Source: Holosporaceae bacterium (GTDB taxonomy: Bacteria > Pseudomonadota > Alphaproteobacteria > UBA3830). From it: DNA of 64,000 nt. A program made the position numbers and the translations under genes. The stretch lies in the NCBI GenBank assembly GCA_031288795.1, contig JAITQS010000058.1, forward strand, positions 1 to 64,000, written 5' to 3'. Numbering within the stretch: the first letter of the stretch is position 1; every line of letters begins with the position of its first letter. Shown here one piece after another: positions 20,437 to 30,732 of this stretch. Under the pieces are notes generated by a model, which saw only the letters and a list, made by a program, of their open reading frames with translations, was not told the DNA's origin and did no database searches.

Positions 20437-21716
20437 GATTTATTGGAAGCCGGCAATATAATATTTTTGAAGCCGAATTTTTCTGCTTCTTTTAGGCGTT
20501 CGGCGCATCTGGAGACGGATCTTATTTCTCCCGTCAGACCGATTTCTCCAAAGGCGCAAGTGCTGTTTTCCACCACATTTCCGTTTCTGGCGGACAAAAG
20601 ACTGAGGGCAACTGCGAGATCTCCGGCGGGCTCGGAAATTTTTAATCCACCGGCGATACTCAGGTATACGTCTCGATCGGAAAATGAGATTTTACATTTG
20701 GATTCAATTACCGCCAACACCGTAAAAAGTCGATTTATGTCCCAGCCAACGACGGTTCTCCGGGGAGCGGCGAAGTAGCTTTTTGCCACCAGCGCCTGGA
20801 CTTCCACCAAAAGGGGTCTGGTGCCTTCGATGCCGGAGAACACAGTGGTTCCTGGAATGGATTTATCTCTCTGGGTTAAAAACACAATGGAGGGATTGTT
20901 TACGCTTATCAAGCCCTGCTGCTGCATGTCGAATATGCCCAGTTCGTCGCAGGGACCATATCTATTTTTTACTGCTCTGAGAATGCGATAGGGATTTCCG
21001 CGTTCTCCTTCGAAATATAATACGGTGTCCACCATGTGTTCCAGCACTTTTGGACCGGCGATGGCGCCGTCTTTTGTCACATGTCCCACCAGGAACACCG
21101 TAGTTCCGCTTGTTTTAGCGAAATTTATCAGCTCATATGTACAAGCTCGCACCTGGGTTACGGTACCGGGAGTGGATTCCACCCGTGGACTGTGAAGAGT
21201 CTGAATGGAGTCAATTACGAGAAAATCTATATCTGAGTCAAGAGATTTTATTATGAGATCTACATCGGTTTCGCAGGCTAATTTCACCTCAGAATCGCTG
21301 GCTCCCAGGCGTGATGCCCGAAGACAAATCTGGTCAGCCGATTCTTCTCCGGAAATGTAAACACAATTATAGTCCTGAGATAGCGCAGCCAAGACCTGCA
21401 GCAGCAAAGTAGATTTCCCTATGCCGGGGTCGCCACCGATCAGCACCACCGATCCCGGAACCATGCCGCCTCCCAAAACTCTGTCGAATTCCCCAATGTC
21501 ACTCAATTTTCTGTCGACATTCTCCGGAGACGAGGATAATTTAATGAATTCCAGTGGAGGTTTTCCCGGCGAAGATGATTTATTAGTTGCGACCCGTACA
21601 TCTTCCACAATCGTATTCCATTGGCCGCAGTCCTCACAGCGACCGAGCCATCTGGGAAACACTGCACCGCATTCGCTGCAATAAAATCGTTTTTCATTTT
21701 TTGCCATAGTCACCAC
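20340..21716 (-). CDS. radA: DNA repair protein RadA
   Basis: zinc finger CSECGAVFPRWLGRCEDC, GGDPGIGKSTLL, KNRYG motif, Lon-like C-terminus. Confidence 0.97.
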   Translation of the reverse strand: MVTMAKNEKRFYCSECGAVFPRWLGRCEDCGQWNTIVEDVRVATNKSSSPGKPPLEFIKLSSSPENVDRKLSDIGEFDRVLGGGMVPGSVVLIGGDPGIGKSTLLLQVLAALSQDYNCVYISGEESADQICLRASRLGASDSEVKLACETDVDLIIKSLDSDIDFLVIDSIQTLHSPRVESTPGTVTQVRACTYELINFAKTSGTTVFLVGHVTKDGAIAGPKVLEHMVDTVLYFEGERGNPYRILRAVKNRYGPCDELGIFDMQQQGLISVNNPSIVFLTQRDKSIPGTTVFSGIEGTRPLLVEVQALVAKSYFAAPRRTVVGWDINRLFTVLAVIESKCKISFSDRDVYLSIAGGLKISEPAGDLAVALSLLSARNGNVVENSTCAFGEIGLTGEIRSVSRCAERLKEAEKFGFKNIILPASNKSCQEYGGNLQLIPVRNLSDLITVLTMNEIGGK

Positions 21717-21787
21717 AATATTTTTTTTTCAATACCCATAATCCAATAGAATTCTTCAGAAGTTTCGTTTGGCGGTTTTCAGGTATG

Positions 21788-22441
21788 TCAGACCCGCCGC
21801 TCCAATCCTTCCGGAAGAGCTTCTTTCCATTCGCACAGATCCCGCAGATTGCAATGGGAGCAATCGGGTTTTTGAGCTTTACAGACGTATCTACCATGCA
21901 GTACCAACATATTACTAATATTTTTTTTATGGGCGTCCGGAATGATTTTTTCCAGATCCATTTCGACCTTTAGCGGATTTTTTTCACCGGAGAGTCCCAA
22001 TCGACCGCTCAGCCGAAGCACATGGGTATCGACGGCAATGGCAGGTTCATCGAAAAGAATATTCCGAATGACGTTGGCGGTTTTGCGTCCGACTCCCGGC
22101 AATTTTTCCAAATCTTCACGATTTCTAGGAACGAAGCCGTCATATTTTTCTTTTAATATGTGACTGAGAGCCATAATATTTTCCGCTTTTCTTCTGTAGA
22201 GACCGATGGATTTTATTTCTTCCAGCAGGTTATTCAGGCCCAGCGCGAGCATATCATCCACGGTCCGACATTTTTGGAAAAGTTTGGCCGTGACCTTGTT
22301 CACCTGAACGTCGGTGGACTGCGCCGACAACACCACTGATACCAAAAACATATAATCGGAAACATAATTCAGCTCTGTTTTGGCGTCAGGGAACGATCGG
22401 GATAATCTTTGGCAGATTTCTTCAATTCTATTCATTTCCAA
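21788..22441 (-). CDS. nth: endonuclease III
   Basis: LPGVGRKTANVI HhH, VDTHVLRLSGRLGL, C-terminal Cys cluster CKAQKPDCSHCNLRDLC (FeS). Confidence 0.96.
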   Translation of the reverse strand: MEMNRIEEICQRLSRSFPDAKTELNYVSDYMFLVSVVLSAQSTDVQVNKVTAKLFQKCRTVDDMLALGLNNLLEEIKSIGLYRRKAENIMALSHILKEKYDGFVPRNREDLEKLPGVGRKTANVIRNILFDEPAIAVDTHVLRLSGRLGLSGEKNPLKVEMDLEKIIPDAHKKNISNMLVLHGRYVCKAQKPDCSHCNLRDLCEWKEALPEGLERRV

Positions 22442-23118
22442 CGATCTCCAATTTTTTCTTCCAGGTAATCCGCCATGTTGTACATTCCCGGATTTTTATT
22501 TATCAACCAGGAGGCGCATTTGAGCGCTCCATGGGCAAATACTTGGCGATTGAAGACCCGGTGTGATATGGAAAGCATCTCGTCATCGCTACAGAAGTCG
22601 CAGATGTGGTCGCCGGGGACGTTGCCGGACCTCAGAGACACAATTTGTGCTTTTTGCTTCACCTGCTCCGCCAAAAACAACGCAGTTCCGGAGGGGGCAT
22701 CTTTTTTTTTCCGGTGATGGTAGTCTATTATGCTGAAATCAAAATCCGACAGCACCACCGAACATTTTTTCAAAAGAATCGCCATAAGCTGAATTCCTTC
22801 ACTGAAATTGGAGGAATGCAGAATGGGAATACTCCGGGAATAGCTGCGAATTTTTTCGAAATCCTGGGGAGCGATGCCCGTCGTACCGGTTACCAGCGGA
22901 GTACCGTAGCGAGACGCTAATTCCGCTGCCTGAAGGGTGGCTGCAGGTCGTGAAAAATCCACCAGGATATCGCTATTTTGGACAATGTCTTGGAGATCTG
23001 TCCCGGAGCTTTTGCTGGCTATTCCTCCATACAGACTAAAATCCAATGAATCCCGTAGCAATTCTTCCAGCAAGGTGCCTATCCGCCCGGTAATTCCGAT
23101 AATTCCAATTTTTTTCAT
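22432..23118 (-). CDS. dapB: 4-hydroxy-tetrahydrodipicolinate reductase
   Basis: GITGRIGTLL, VTGTTGIAPQDF, IIDYHHRKKKDAPSGTAL. Confidence 0.95.
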   Translation of the reverse strand: MKKIGIIGITGRIGTLLEELLRDSLDFSLYGGIASKSSGTDLQDIVQNSDILVDFSRPAATLQAAELASRYGTPLVTGTTGIAPQDFEKIRSYSRSIPILHSSNFSEGIQLMAILLKKCSVVLSDFDFSIIDYHHRKKKDAPSGTALFLAEQVKQKAQIVSLRSGNVPGDHICDFCSDDEMLSISHRVFNRQVFAHGALKCASWLINKNPGMYNMADYLEEKIGDRWK

Positions 23119-23348
23119 GCTCGTAAAATCTCAGGATTTTCGATGATAATATCGCGAATAACCGAATCGCTGCAGGCGGATAATAAATCAATTTTTTCTT
23201 CTTTTTGCATTTGCTACATCCGTTACCCAATCAATCTAAACATCTTTTTTTAATATATACTTTTTTTTAATATATATCATGTACCGTAGCACATCCACCT
23301 CCATTTTGTCAATTTACACAAAATATAAAGTTTTTAGGTCATTGATTT

Positions 23349-24227
23349 TCATTTGGCTGCGGCAGCGGAGGAATCGGAAGATTGACTCCTGCGCATAATG
23401 ATTCTTTTTACGCGTCGCAGATCTGCGTCTGCGATTTCAAATTCTATGCCCGATGGATGCAGTAGCGTTTCACCGCGGGTTGGCATTCTTTCGGCCAGCA
23501 GCATGGTCAATCCGCCCAGGGTTTCGATGTCGGGCTCTTCGCCTTCCTTCAGAAACGGCTTCAGCAGATCCACACCGAGAATACCTTCGCATTCACTCAC
23601 AAGCATTTTGGCATCGGCGAGAAATGAGCCATCCTGTCGCGTGATGATCTGGGGAAATATTCCCCTACTCTGCTGGATTTCTCCGACTATTTCTGAAACC
23701 ACATCCTGGAGGGTCACGAGGCCATCAACTCCGCCGAATTCGTCCACCACCAGCGCCATATGATTGGCGGACAGACGAATTTCCAGCAATAATTCCAGCA
23801 ACTGAATGCTGGGAACCACATAAATTACTTCTTTCAGCAGTGACGTTATGTTAAATGATTCTGGATTTTTGACGTAGGGCAAAAAATCTCTCACCATGAC
23901 TATGCCAACAACGTCGTCCAGCGTATTTCTGTAGATGGGAATTTGAGAAAAGTGATTTTTGGAAAATATTTCTATAAATTCTTCCAGAGAAGTATCTATT
24001 TTGGCGGCAACGATGTCGGCTCTGGGAACCATTATGTCAGCGGCGGTGAGGTCCTTAAGTCCCAGAACGTTTGAGACCAGAGCCAGCTCGCTGTTATCGT
24101 CCGATTCCTGATCACTGGACAGAGACTGCTCCGATTCAATCAGATCCTCTAGGCGATCTATCAGCGGCAATTCCTGCTCTTTTTTCTTTACAAGTTCCTT
24201 AAAATAGTTTTTTATTTTACAATACAT
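23349..24227 (-). CDS. CBS-domain CorC/HlyC-type protein lacking DUF21
   Basis: TAADIMVPRADIVAAK, two CBS repeats, MALVVDEFGGVDGLVTLQDVVSEIVGEI, C-terminal CorC_HlyC domain. Confidence 0.92.
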   Translation of the reverse strand: MYCKIKNYFKELVKKKEQELPLIDRLEDLIESEQSLSSDQESDDNSELALVSNVLGLKDLTAADIMVPRADIVAAKIDTSLEEFIEIFSKNHFSQIPIYRNTLDDVVGIVMVRDFLPYVKNPESFNITSLLKEVIYVVPSIQLLELLLEIRLSANHMALVVDEFGGVDGLVTLQDVVSEIVGEIQQSRGIFPQIITRQDGSFLADAKMLVSECEGILGVDLLKPFLKEGEEPDIETLGGLTMLLAERMPTRGETLLHPSGIEFEIADADLRRVKRIIMRRSQSSDSSAAAAK

Positions 24228-24244
24228 ATGAAAATACTAACAAA

Positions 24245-24784
24245 TTAATAGGGATTTGCAATCTTCAAATGGGAAAGAATTCTTATTTCTAAGTCCTCCA
24301 TTTGTTCTGCTCGCGAGCTATCTCCGTGGTCGTAGCCCAGCAGATGCAGCACCGCATGAATCACCAAATGCCTTAGATGATCCTCAAACGTTTTCCTCTG
24401 CTCAATGGATTCGCGTTCGACCGTATCATAGGCCAGCGCCACGCTTCCCAAAATACATATATTGCAGCAATAGATGTTTTCATTTTTTTCATCGGAGACA
24501 TCGCCGTTGTCGCTATAATCATCTTCGTAATATTTCGGATGATCCCCCTTAATATTATCTATGGAGTCAGCCGGAAAAGCCAATACGTTGGTGGGTTTAT
24601 CTATTCCCCTGTAGATTTTATTTAAAATTTGCAATTCTTCGTCGTCCGTAAACAAAAAACATATTTCTACATTATAGTGATTTAATTTCAGTTCTCCAAA
24701 TACTGCCAACACACATTCGTCAGTTATGGATTGAACATCACATCTGGACCAGGGGTCGTATTCCACAGAAATTTCTAAATTCAT
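24245..24784 (-). CDS. ybeY: endoribonuclease YbeY
   Basis: HLVIHAVLHLLGYDHGD (H3XH5XH), NKIYRGIDKPTNVLAFP. Confidence 0.96.
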   Translation of the reverse strand: MNLEISVEYDPWSRCDVQSITDECVLAVFGELKLNHYNVEICFLFTDDEELQILNKIYRGIDKPTNVLAFPADSIDNIKGDHPKYYEDDYSDNGDVSDEKNENIYCCNICILGSVALAYDTVERESIEQRKTFEDHLRHLVIHAVLHLLGYDHGDSSRAEQMEDLEIRILSHLKIANPY

Positions 24785-26109
24785 TACATTACCACGCCAA
24801 CTAAACTATGAGACATCGCTGCCGTAATTTTTACCCGAGCAACATCTCCTATATTTAAATAACTATCACAAATGGCCACCGATTGGGAATACTCACTGCG
24901 ACCCACAAGCTGATTTTTATGACGGCCGCATTTGCTAATCAATACGTTTAGGTACTGCCCCACATAGCCATTATTGAAGCTAGATTGCTGATCGTTAAGT
25001 ATTTTTTGGAGGATTTGCAATCTCTCGGATTTTTTTTCTTCCGGCACTTGGTTTAGCATTTTTTCCGCCGCCGTACCGGGCCTTGGACTATATTTAAACG
25101 AGTAGGCCTGGGCGAATTTTATTTTTTCCACCAGATCCAAAGTTTTTTGAAAATCCTCATCTGTTTCGCCGGGGAATCCAACGATAAAATCCGAAGAAAA
25201 CGCGATATTGCTTTGGTGATCTCTCAGCAGATCAACGCATTTTTTATATTGGTCGGCGGAATATTTCCGGTTCATGCGCTGCAGCACAGCGTCGGATCCT
25301 GATTGCACTGGCAAATGCACAAAGGGCATGAGGATATTGACTTCTCCGTGAGCTTTGGCAATATTTTCATTTACATCTTTGGGATTGGAAGTGGTGTATC
25401 TCAGACGTTTTAGTCCGTCCAGATCCGCCAAAGCAAAAATGAGTCGGGACAAATCCCAAGTTTTTCCGTTGGTGCCGGTTCCCCGGTAGGAATTCACATT
25501 TTGTCCCAGTAGGATTATTTCTTTAACGTTCAGGGAGAGTAATTTTTTTGCTTCGGCGATTATGTCTGCCGCGTCTCGGGAAAATTCCGGACCTCGGGTA
25601 TAGGGAACCACGCAATAGGTGCAAAAATTATTACATCCCTCCTGGATTGTGAGAAACTCCGACACTTCGCGATTAAAGAACTGATTTGTAAGGTGCCAAA
25701 ATTTATTTTTGGCATCGGATTCGGTTCTTATTATTCGATTATTTTTTTCGAAATTTTTTATATCTTCGGTAATTTTGTGTATTTCCTGTGGTCCGGCGAT
25801 TACATCGACGTAGGGAGCTCGTTTGGCGATGTCTTCGGACTTGGATTGGGCCACGCAGCCGGTTACCACTATGATGAAATCGTTTCCGGTGATTTGTGCC
25901 TCTAATTTTTGCAATCGGGCGCGTCCCAGATCGGAGAATAATTTTTCGTCTGCCTTTTCCCGAATGCTGCAGGTGTTGAATATGACGACGTTCGCATCGG
26001 CCATGGAGGCTGTGGATTCATAGCCGGCTTCCAGGAGGGCATCGGCAATGCGCTGTGAATCGTAGGAGTTCATCTGGCAGCCGTAACTTTTTATAAAAAA
26101 TTGTCTCAT
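24784..26109 (-). CDS. miaB: tRNA-2-methylthio-N6-dimethylallyladenosine synthase
   Basis: SYGCQMNSYDS, radical-SAM CNNFCTYCVVPYTRGPE, TRAM-like C-terminus. Confidence 0.97.
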   Translation of the reverse strand: MRQFFIKSYGCQMNSYDSQRIADALLEAGYESTASMADANVVIFNTCSIREKADEKLFSDLGRARLQKLEAQITGNDFIIVVTGCVAQSKSEDIAKRAPYVDVIAGPQEIHKITEDIKNFEKNNRIIRTESDAKNKFWHLTNQFFNREVSEFLTIQEGCNNFCTYCVVPYTRGPEFSRDAADIIAEAKKLLSLNVKEIILLGQNVNSYRGTGTNGKTWDLSRLIFALADLDGLKRLRYTTSNPKDVNENIAKAHGEVNILMPFVHLPVQSGSDAVLQRMNRKYSADQYKKCVDLLRDHQSNIAFSSDFIVGFPGETDEDFQKTLDLVEKIKFAQAYSFKYSPRPGTAAEKMLNQVPEEKKSERLQILQKILNDQQSSFNNGYVGQYLNVLISKCGRHKNQLVGRSEYSQSVAICDSYLNIGDVARVKITAAMSHSLVGVVM

Positions 26110-26127
26110 GGGTATTTTTCACTCCAG

Positions 26128-27405
26128 TTATTCGCCGGCCAACGGAGCAATTGGAGTGATTTTCACCAATCCTATTTGATTTCTCTGTCTTCTCAAAATC
26201 TCGATTTTATAATTGGATAGCACGTAAATTTGTCCGACGTCCGGGATTTTTCTCAGTTCGTGCATGACGTATCCGGCGATGGTAGCTGCTTCCTCTTCTG
26301 GTATATTCCAGTCGCATTGTCTATTAAGGTCGCGGATGGGGGTTGTGCCATCGGCGATGACGCTCCCGTCCGACTGCGGACGTATGCCGGAGACGGTTGC
26401 GTCATCGTATTCATCGGTGATTTCTCCAACGATCTCCTCAAGAATATCTTCCAGCGTAATGCAGCCCATGAGATCGCCGTATTCGTCCACCACCAGAGCG
26501 AAATGCTCTCTTTTTTTCCTAAAATTCTGCAGCTGATCCAGCAGATGCGTTGTTTCCGGAATAAACCACGGCGGAGAAATCAGGCTGTTTATTTTCATAT
26601 TTGCCATGTCGCCGTTGCCCATCTGGACCGCCCGAAAAAATGTTTTTGTCTTCAGAATTCCAATGATATTCTCGGGATTATCTTTCCATATCGGTACACG
26701 GGAAAACGGACAACTCGTTAGTTCTGCGGCAATTTTTTCCAGCGGAAGCGATACATCTATGGTTTTTAAATTTTTCCGATGCACCATGATATGACTTACG
26801 ATAATTTCTTCCAGATCCAATATGCTTTTGAGCATTATTTTCTTTTGGACTTCGTCCTCGTCTCCTCTGGACTCGTGCATTTCGATGGCGCCGCGCAATT
26901 CATCATCTGATTTATCCGGGGATTTGTCATCCATATTTATGCGCAGCAGTTTCAGCGAAAGTCGCGCACATAATTCCAGCAGCGACACCAGCGGCTTCAG
27001 GAGCGTCACGATGCTTTTCACAAACGGTGCCACGAACAGCGCATACTTTGACGTAAATTGTATGGCCACCATCTTGGGAAATATTTCGGCATAGGTGATG
27101 GTGGCGGCTCCTATTATCGCCTGCACCACGGCGGTCTCGGTTGAAGACAGGTACTTCACGGAAAAAAATACGCTGATCATGGGAATAAAATATAAAAATA
27201 TCTGATTAATAACCAGAATCGTACCAATGGATGTGGTCATTTTCTCCCGCAAAGCTATGACTTTTTTGGCGCGGTCGTCTCCTTTTTTTGCCAAGTGATA
27301 CAGATGCGCCTTGGACGCTCCGGTGATCGCCGTCTCTGCACCGGATATAAAACCTGATATGGCGATTAAAAACAAAATCACCAACGCAAAAATAATGTAA
27401 GTCAT
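26128..27405 (-). CDS. DUF21/CBS-domain CorC-type membrane protein (CNNM-like)
   Basis: four N-terminal TM (DUF21), SGAETAITGASKAHLYHLAKKGD, CBS pair, VVDEYGDLMGCITLEDILEEIVGEITDEYD. Confidence 0.92.
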   Translation of the reverse strand: MTYIIFALVILFLIAISGFISGAETAITGASKAHLYHLAKKGDDRAKKVIALREKMTTSIGTILVINQIFLYFIPMISVFFSVKYLSSTETAVVQAIIGAATITYAEIFPKMVAIQFTSKYALFVAPFVKSIVTLLKPLVSLLELCARLSLKLLRINMDDKSPDKSDDELRGAIEMHESRGDEDEVQKKIMLKSILDLEEIIVSHIMVHRKNLKTIDVSLPLEKIAAELTSCPFSRVPIWKDNPENIIGILKTKTFFRAVQMGNGDMANMKINSLISPPWFIPETTHLLDQLQNFRKKREHFALVVDEYGDLMGCITLEDILEEIVGEITDEYDDATVSGIRPQSDGSVIADGTTPIRDLNRQCDWNIPEEEAATIAGYVMHELRKIPDVGQIYVLSNYKIEILRRQRNQIGLVKITPIAPLAGE

Positions 27406-27642
27406 GGAAATTTCCCTCCCCCCAAGTGCGAGAAGCGTGACAACAACAGAACCAAAAACAAACTCACTCCTAATAACCAGCTGGCCTGCAATAAATTACC
27501 AGATCTTAATGATTCCATCTTAAATATTTTTACCCAATATAACTGCATTCGGGAGTATTATAATTTCATAAGCAGCAATGGTAAAGATTGGGAATTAATA
27601 AAAGATGATTTAATCCCCAAGATAACATCCGGGAGATAACCC

Positions 27643-28554
27643 ATGATTGAACAGAATTTGGAACCTAATTTTAAAGAATTCTTTGTGGAATATCTGAAAA
27701 GTGAGAAAAACGCCTCTGCCAATACAGTGCAGTCCTATGTGCTGGATTTGGAGGAGTTTTACCGCTATCTCGCATCCCAAAACATCAGCATCGTCGCCCT
27801 GGAGCCACAAAACATCGTCGCCTATATGGCGAAATTGGACGAAAAAAATCTGAAAACGTCTTCTATTCGCAGAAAATTATCGTCGCTGCAGCAATTTTTC
27901 AAGTTTCTATGCCGAGAAGAACTGCGCCCCGATAATCCAATGAAATTTATAACGCAACCCAAATGCAAACGTCCCCTGCCGAAAATTGTGGACGAAGAAA
28001 CCGTCCTGCGGCTAAAAAATTCCACAAATCAGCTGAAATATGAGGAAAAGTTACGGGCAGATCTGATACTATATCTCCTCTACGGCAGCGGATTACGCGT
28101 CAGTGAGCTCATTACCGTCAAAAAAAATTCCATTGTGGAATCAAAATTCCTGAGGGTTCTGGGAAAAGGAAATAAAGAACGCATTGTGCCCATTGCGTCG
28201 GCAATCGTGCCGCTGCTGGGAGAATGGACTGCCGTCTGTCCGGAGTCCGTCTGGATGTTCCCCTCACCTCCGGATCCCGCAAAGCACATCACACGCCAGA
28301 GAATATTTCAGATTCTCAAAGAAATCGCCGTTCTTTCAGGCATCGATACCAGAAAAATATCTCCCCACGTGCTGCGCCACGCCTTCGCAACGCATATTCT
28401 TGACAACGGCGCTGATTTACTCAGTCTAAAAAAAATGTTGGGACATAAGGATATCACCACAACGGAAATATATACCCATGTCAGTAGAAAAAAATTAAAG
28501 GAAATTATCGAAAAATTTCATCCAATTGCGAGGATAAAATCTGACCACGAATAA
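27643..28554 (+). CDS. xerD: XerC/XerD-type tyrosine recombinase, XerD-like
   Basis: LLYGSGLRVSELI, HVLRHAFATHILDNGADL, LGHKDITTTEIYTHV. Confidence 0.9.
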   Translation: MIEQNLEPNFKEFFVEYLKSEKNASANTVQSYVLDLEEFYRYLASQNISIVALEPQNIVAYMAKLDEKNLKTSSIRRKLSSLQQFFKFLCREELRPDNPMKFITQPKCKRPLPKIVDEETVLRLKNSTNQLKYEEKLRADLILYLLYGSGLRVSELITVKKNSIVESKFLRVLGKGNKERIVPIASAIVPLLGEWTAVCPESVWMFPSPPDPAKHITRQRIFQILKEIAVLSGIDTRKISPHVLRHAFATHILDNGADLLSLKKMLGHKDITTTEIYTHVSRKKLKEIIEKFHPIARIKSDHE

Positions 28555-28774
28555 TGACCATGATTGTATTGCGACTTCTGCCACTTGGTAATCATTTTTT
28601 GAGATTCTTGCTCCAGGAGACATTGGGCAAAACTCTATTGCTATATTATTCGCCACAACAATCTCATTAATTAATATTATTTTTTTTCTTCCCCTTGCGT
28701 GGGCGAAAAAAATGTATATCATATGGAGCGAAAGTAGGATATCGTTTTTTCGGTTTCTGCGATATTTTTTCAGA

Positions 28775-28849
28775 GCGGGTGTAGCTCAGTGGTAGAGTAC
28801 AACCTTGCCAAGGTTGGTGTCGAGGGTTCGAATCCCTTCGCCCGCTCCA
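28775..28849 (+). tRNA. tRNA-Gly(GCC), CCA encoded
   Basis: GCGGGTG ... anticodon loop TTGCCAA, GGTTCGAATCC, acceptor closing CGCCCGC, TCCA. Confidence 0.95.
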
Positions 28850-28930
28850 GAGGTTCAGAACCGTCAGAATCGTATGCCGCCAGCGGTGATCATTTTATTT
28901 CTGTCAGTATGATAATGCGTGGGAGGTAAG

Positions 28931-30574
28931 CTACCCCTGATACCGTAGTGCCGCTGCAATGAAGCCGGCAAACAGCGGATGCGGTGCAAACGGACGCGAT
29001 CTAAATTCCGGATGCGCCTGTGTTGCAATAAAAAACGGATGATTTCGCAATTCCATAATCTCCGGCAGACTGCCGTCCTCGGACATTCCGGAAAACACGA
29101 GGGCTGCTTTTTCAAAAACCTCCGCATATTTTTTGATATTTACTTCAAAACGATGTCTATGGCGTTCGGTTACTTCCGCCGAGCCATATATGCTATGGGC
29201 CAGACTCCCGGGGGTAATTTTGCAGAGATAATTCCCCAATCGCATGCTGCTTCCCTTATGGCCACATATGGTTCTGCTTTCCAGTACTCCGTTTGCGTAC
29301 CAGCTATCCATGAAATCGATGACGTATTCTCCATCTGTAGAGAACTCCCGACTGGTGGCCGCGGTAATGCCGGCAACATTGCGGCAGGATTCAATAACGG
29401 CGAGTTGCATGCCAAGACAAATTCCCAAAAAGGGTATTTTATTTTCGCGAGCAAATTTTATGGCAGCGATTTTTACGTCGGTTCCGCCGGAATCAAATCC
29501 TCCGGGAACCAGGATGCCGGCTACATTTTTCAAGCGATCTTCGATTTCGGAAAAATTTTCTTTGGCGTCCACCCATTCTACTTCAACTTTGGCATCATTG
29601 GCGAATCCGCCGTGAACTATGGCCTGGGCCAGCGACATATAGGCGTCCTTCAGCTTAATATATTTTCCCACCACTGCAATTTTGGTAGACTTTGAAGGAG
29701 CACGTACAGCGTGTTCCAGAGATATCCATTTTTTATTTATTTCTTTTTCCGCCTGTTCTTCAGATTTTTCACTAAATATTCCGAAATGCCTGCAGATTTG
29801 TCTGTCCAGACCGGCCCTATGATACATATGCGGGATAAGATATATATTTTCGGCATCCAGTGCCGCAATAACATTTTCCAATTTCATGCTGCAGAGTCTA
29901 GAAATTTTTGTTTTGATATCGTCGGTGATGTTTTTTTCGCTTCGGCACAGAATTATATCCGGTTGAACTCCCATGCTTTGCAATTGTCTTACGGAGTGCT
30001 GCGTTGGTTTTGTTTTTAGTTCCTCTGCCGCTCTGATATAGGGCAGATACGTAAGATGGATACACATGCATTTGCTTTTGCCAAGATCGATGGTCAGCTG
30101 CCGAATAGCCTCCAGGTAGGGTAGTCCTTCGATGTCGCCGACTGTTCCTCCTATTTCGCATATCATAAAATCGACATTTTCATGACCATTCAGAATGAAA
30201 TTTTTTATTTCGTCAGTTATGTGGGGGATTACTTGAATATCAGAGCCGAGATAATCGCCGCATCTTTCTTTGGCGAGGACTTTTTCATAAATTTTCCCTG
30301 TTGTCAAAGAATCGCCGGCGGAGCATTTTATGTCCGTAAATCTCTCGTAGTGGCCGAAGTCCAGATCTGCCTCACAGCCATCTCCCATCACGAATACTTC
30401 GCCGTGTTTATAGGGGCTCATGGTGCCGGGATCGATGTTTATATAGGGATCAAGTTTTTTTATGCGGATGGAGTAATTGCGAGACTGTAGTAAAGCTCCC
30501 ACCGTAGCGGCGGCGACACCTTTTCCTAGAGAAGACATCGTCCCACCGCTAATGAAAATAAATGACGCTAACAT
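28931..30574 (-). CDS. pyrG: CTP synthase
   Basis: FISGGTMSSLGKGVAAA, DPYINIDPGTMSPYKHGEVFV, GATase triad region FLGICLGMQLAVIE. Confidence 0.98.
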   Translation of the reverse strand: MLASFIFISGGTMSSLGKGVAAATVGALLQSRNYSIRIKKLDPYINIDPGTMSPYKHGEVFVMGDGCEADLDFGHYERFTDIKCSAGDSLTTGKIYEKVLAKERCGDYLGSDIQVIPHITDEIKNFILNGHENVDFMICEIGGTVGDIEGLPYLEAIRQLTIDLGKSKCMCIHLTYLPYIRAAEELKTKPTQHSVRQLQSMGVQPDIILCRSEKNITDDIKTKISRLCSMKLENVIAALDAENIYLIPHMYHRAGLDRQICRHFGIFSEKSEEQAEKEINKKWISLEHAVRAPSKSTKIAVVGKYIKLKDAYMSLAQAIVHGGFANDAKVEVEWVDAKENFSEIEDRLKNVAGILVPGGFDSGGTDVKIAAIKFARENKIPFLGICLGMQLAVIESCRNVAGITAATSREFSTDGEYVIDFMDSWYANGVLESRTICGHKGSSMRLGNYLCKITPGSLAHSIYGSAEVTERHRHRFEVNIKKYAEVFEKAALVFSGMSEDGSLPEIMELRNHPFFIATQAHPEFRSRPFAPHPLFAGFIAAALRYQG

Positions 30575-30732
30575 ATTTTAACCAGTAATAATAATGAAAA
30601 AGTATATTATACATTTTAGCTTTTAGTCAAGAGGCATTCGGAAAGAAAAGAGAGGATGCGCACAAAAGAGCAGTGCCATAACATCGGCGGAAAATTCAAC
30701 TGATATAAGTCCGCCGGTTCGTCTGTGAAATT

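Noticed and set aside
23238-23280. Two ~17-nt CTTTTTTTTAATATATA tandem units
   Set aside because: Low-complexity AT sequence upstream of dapB; not a CRISPR or meaningful array
23349-27405. Two CorC/HlyC-type proteins as a recent tandem duplication
   Set aside because: They differ in architecture (one lacks DUF21) and are diverged; the pair near ybeY/miaB is a common arrangement
27643-28849. Tyrosine recombinase next to tRNA-Gly as an integrative element
   Set aside because: Protein is XerD-like housekeeping, no att repeats or cargo genes seen, flanked by core genes
28979-29695. 238-aa antisense ORF in pyrG
   Set aside because: Long only because of codon bias on the opposite strand; no recognisable motif
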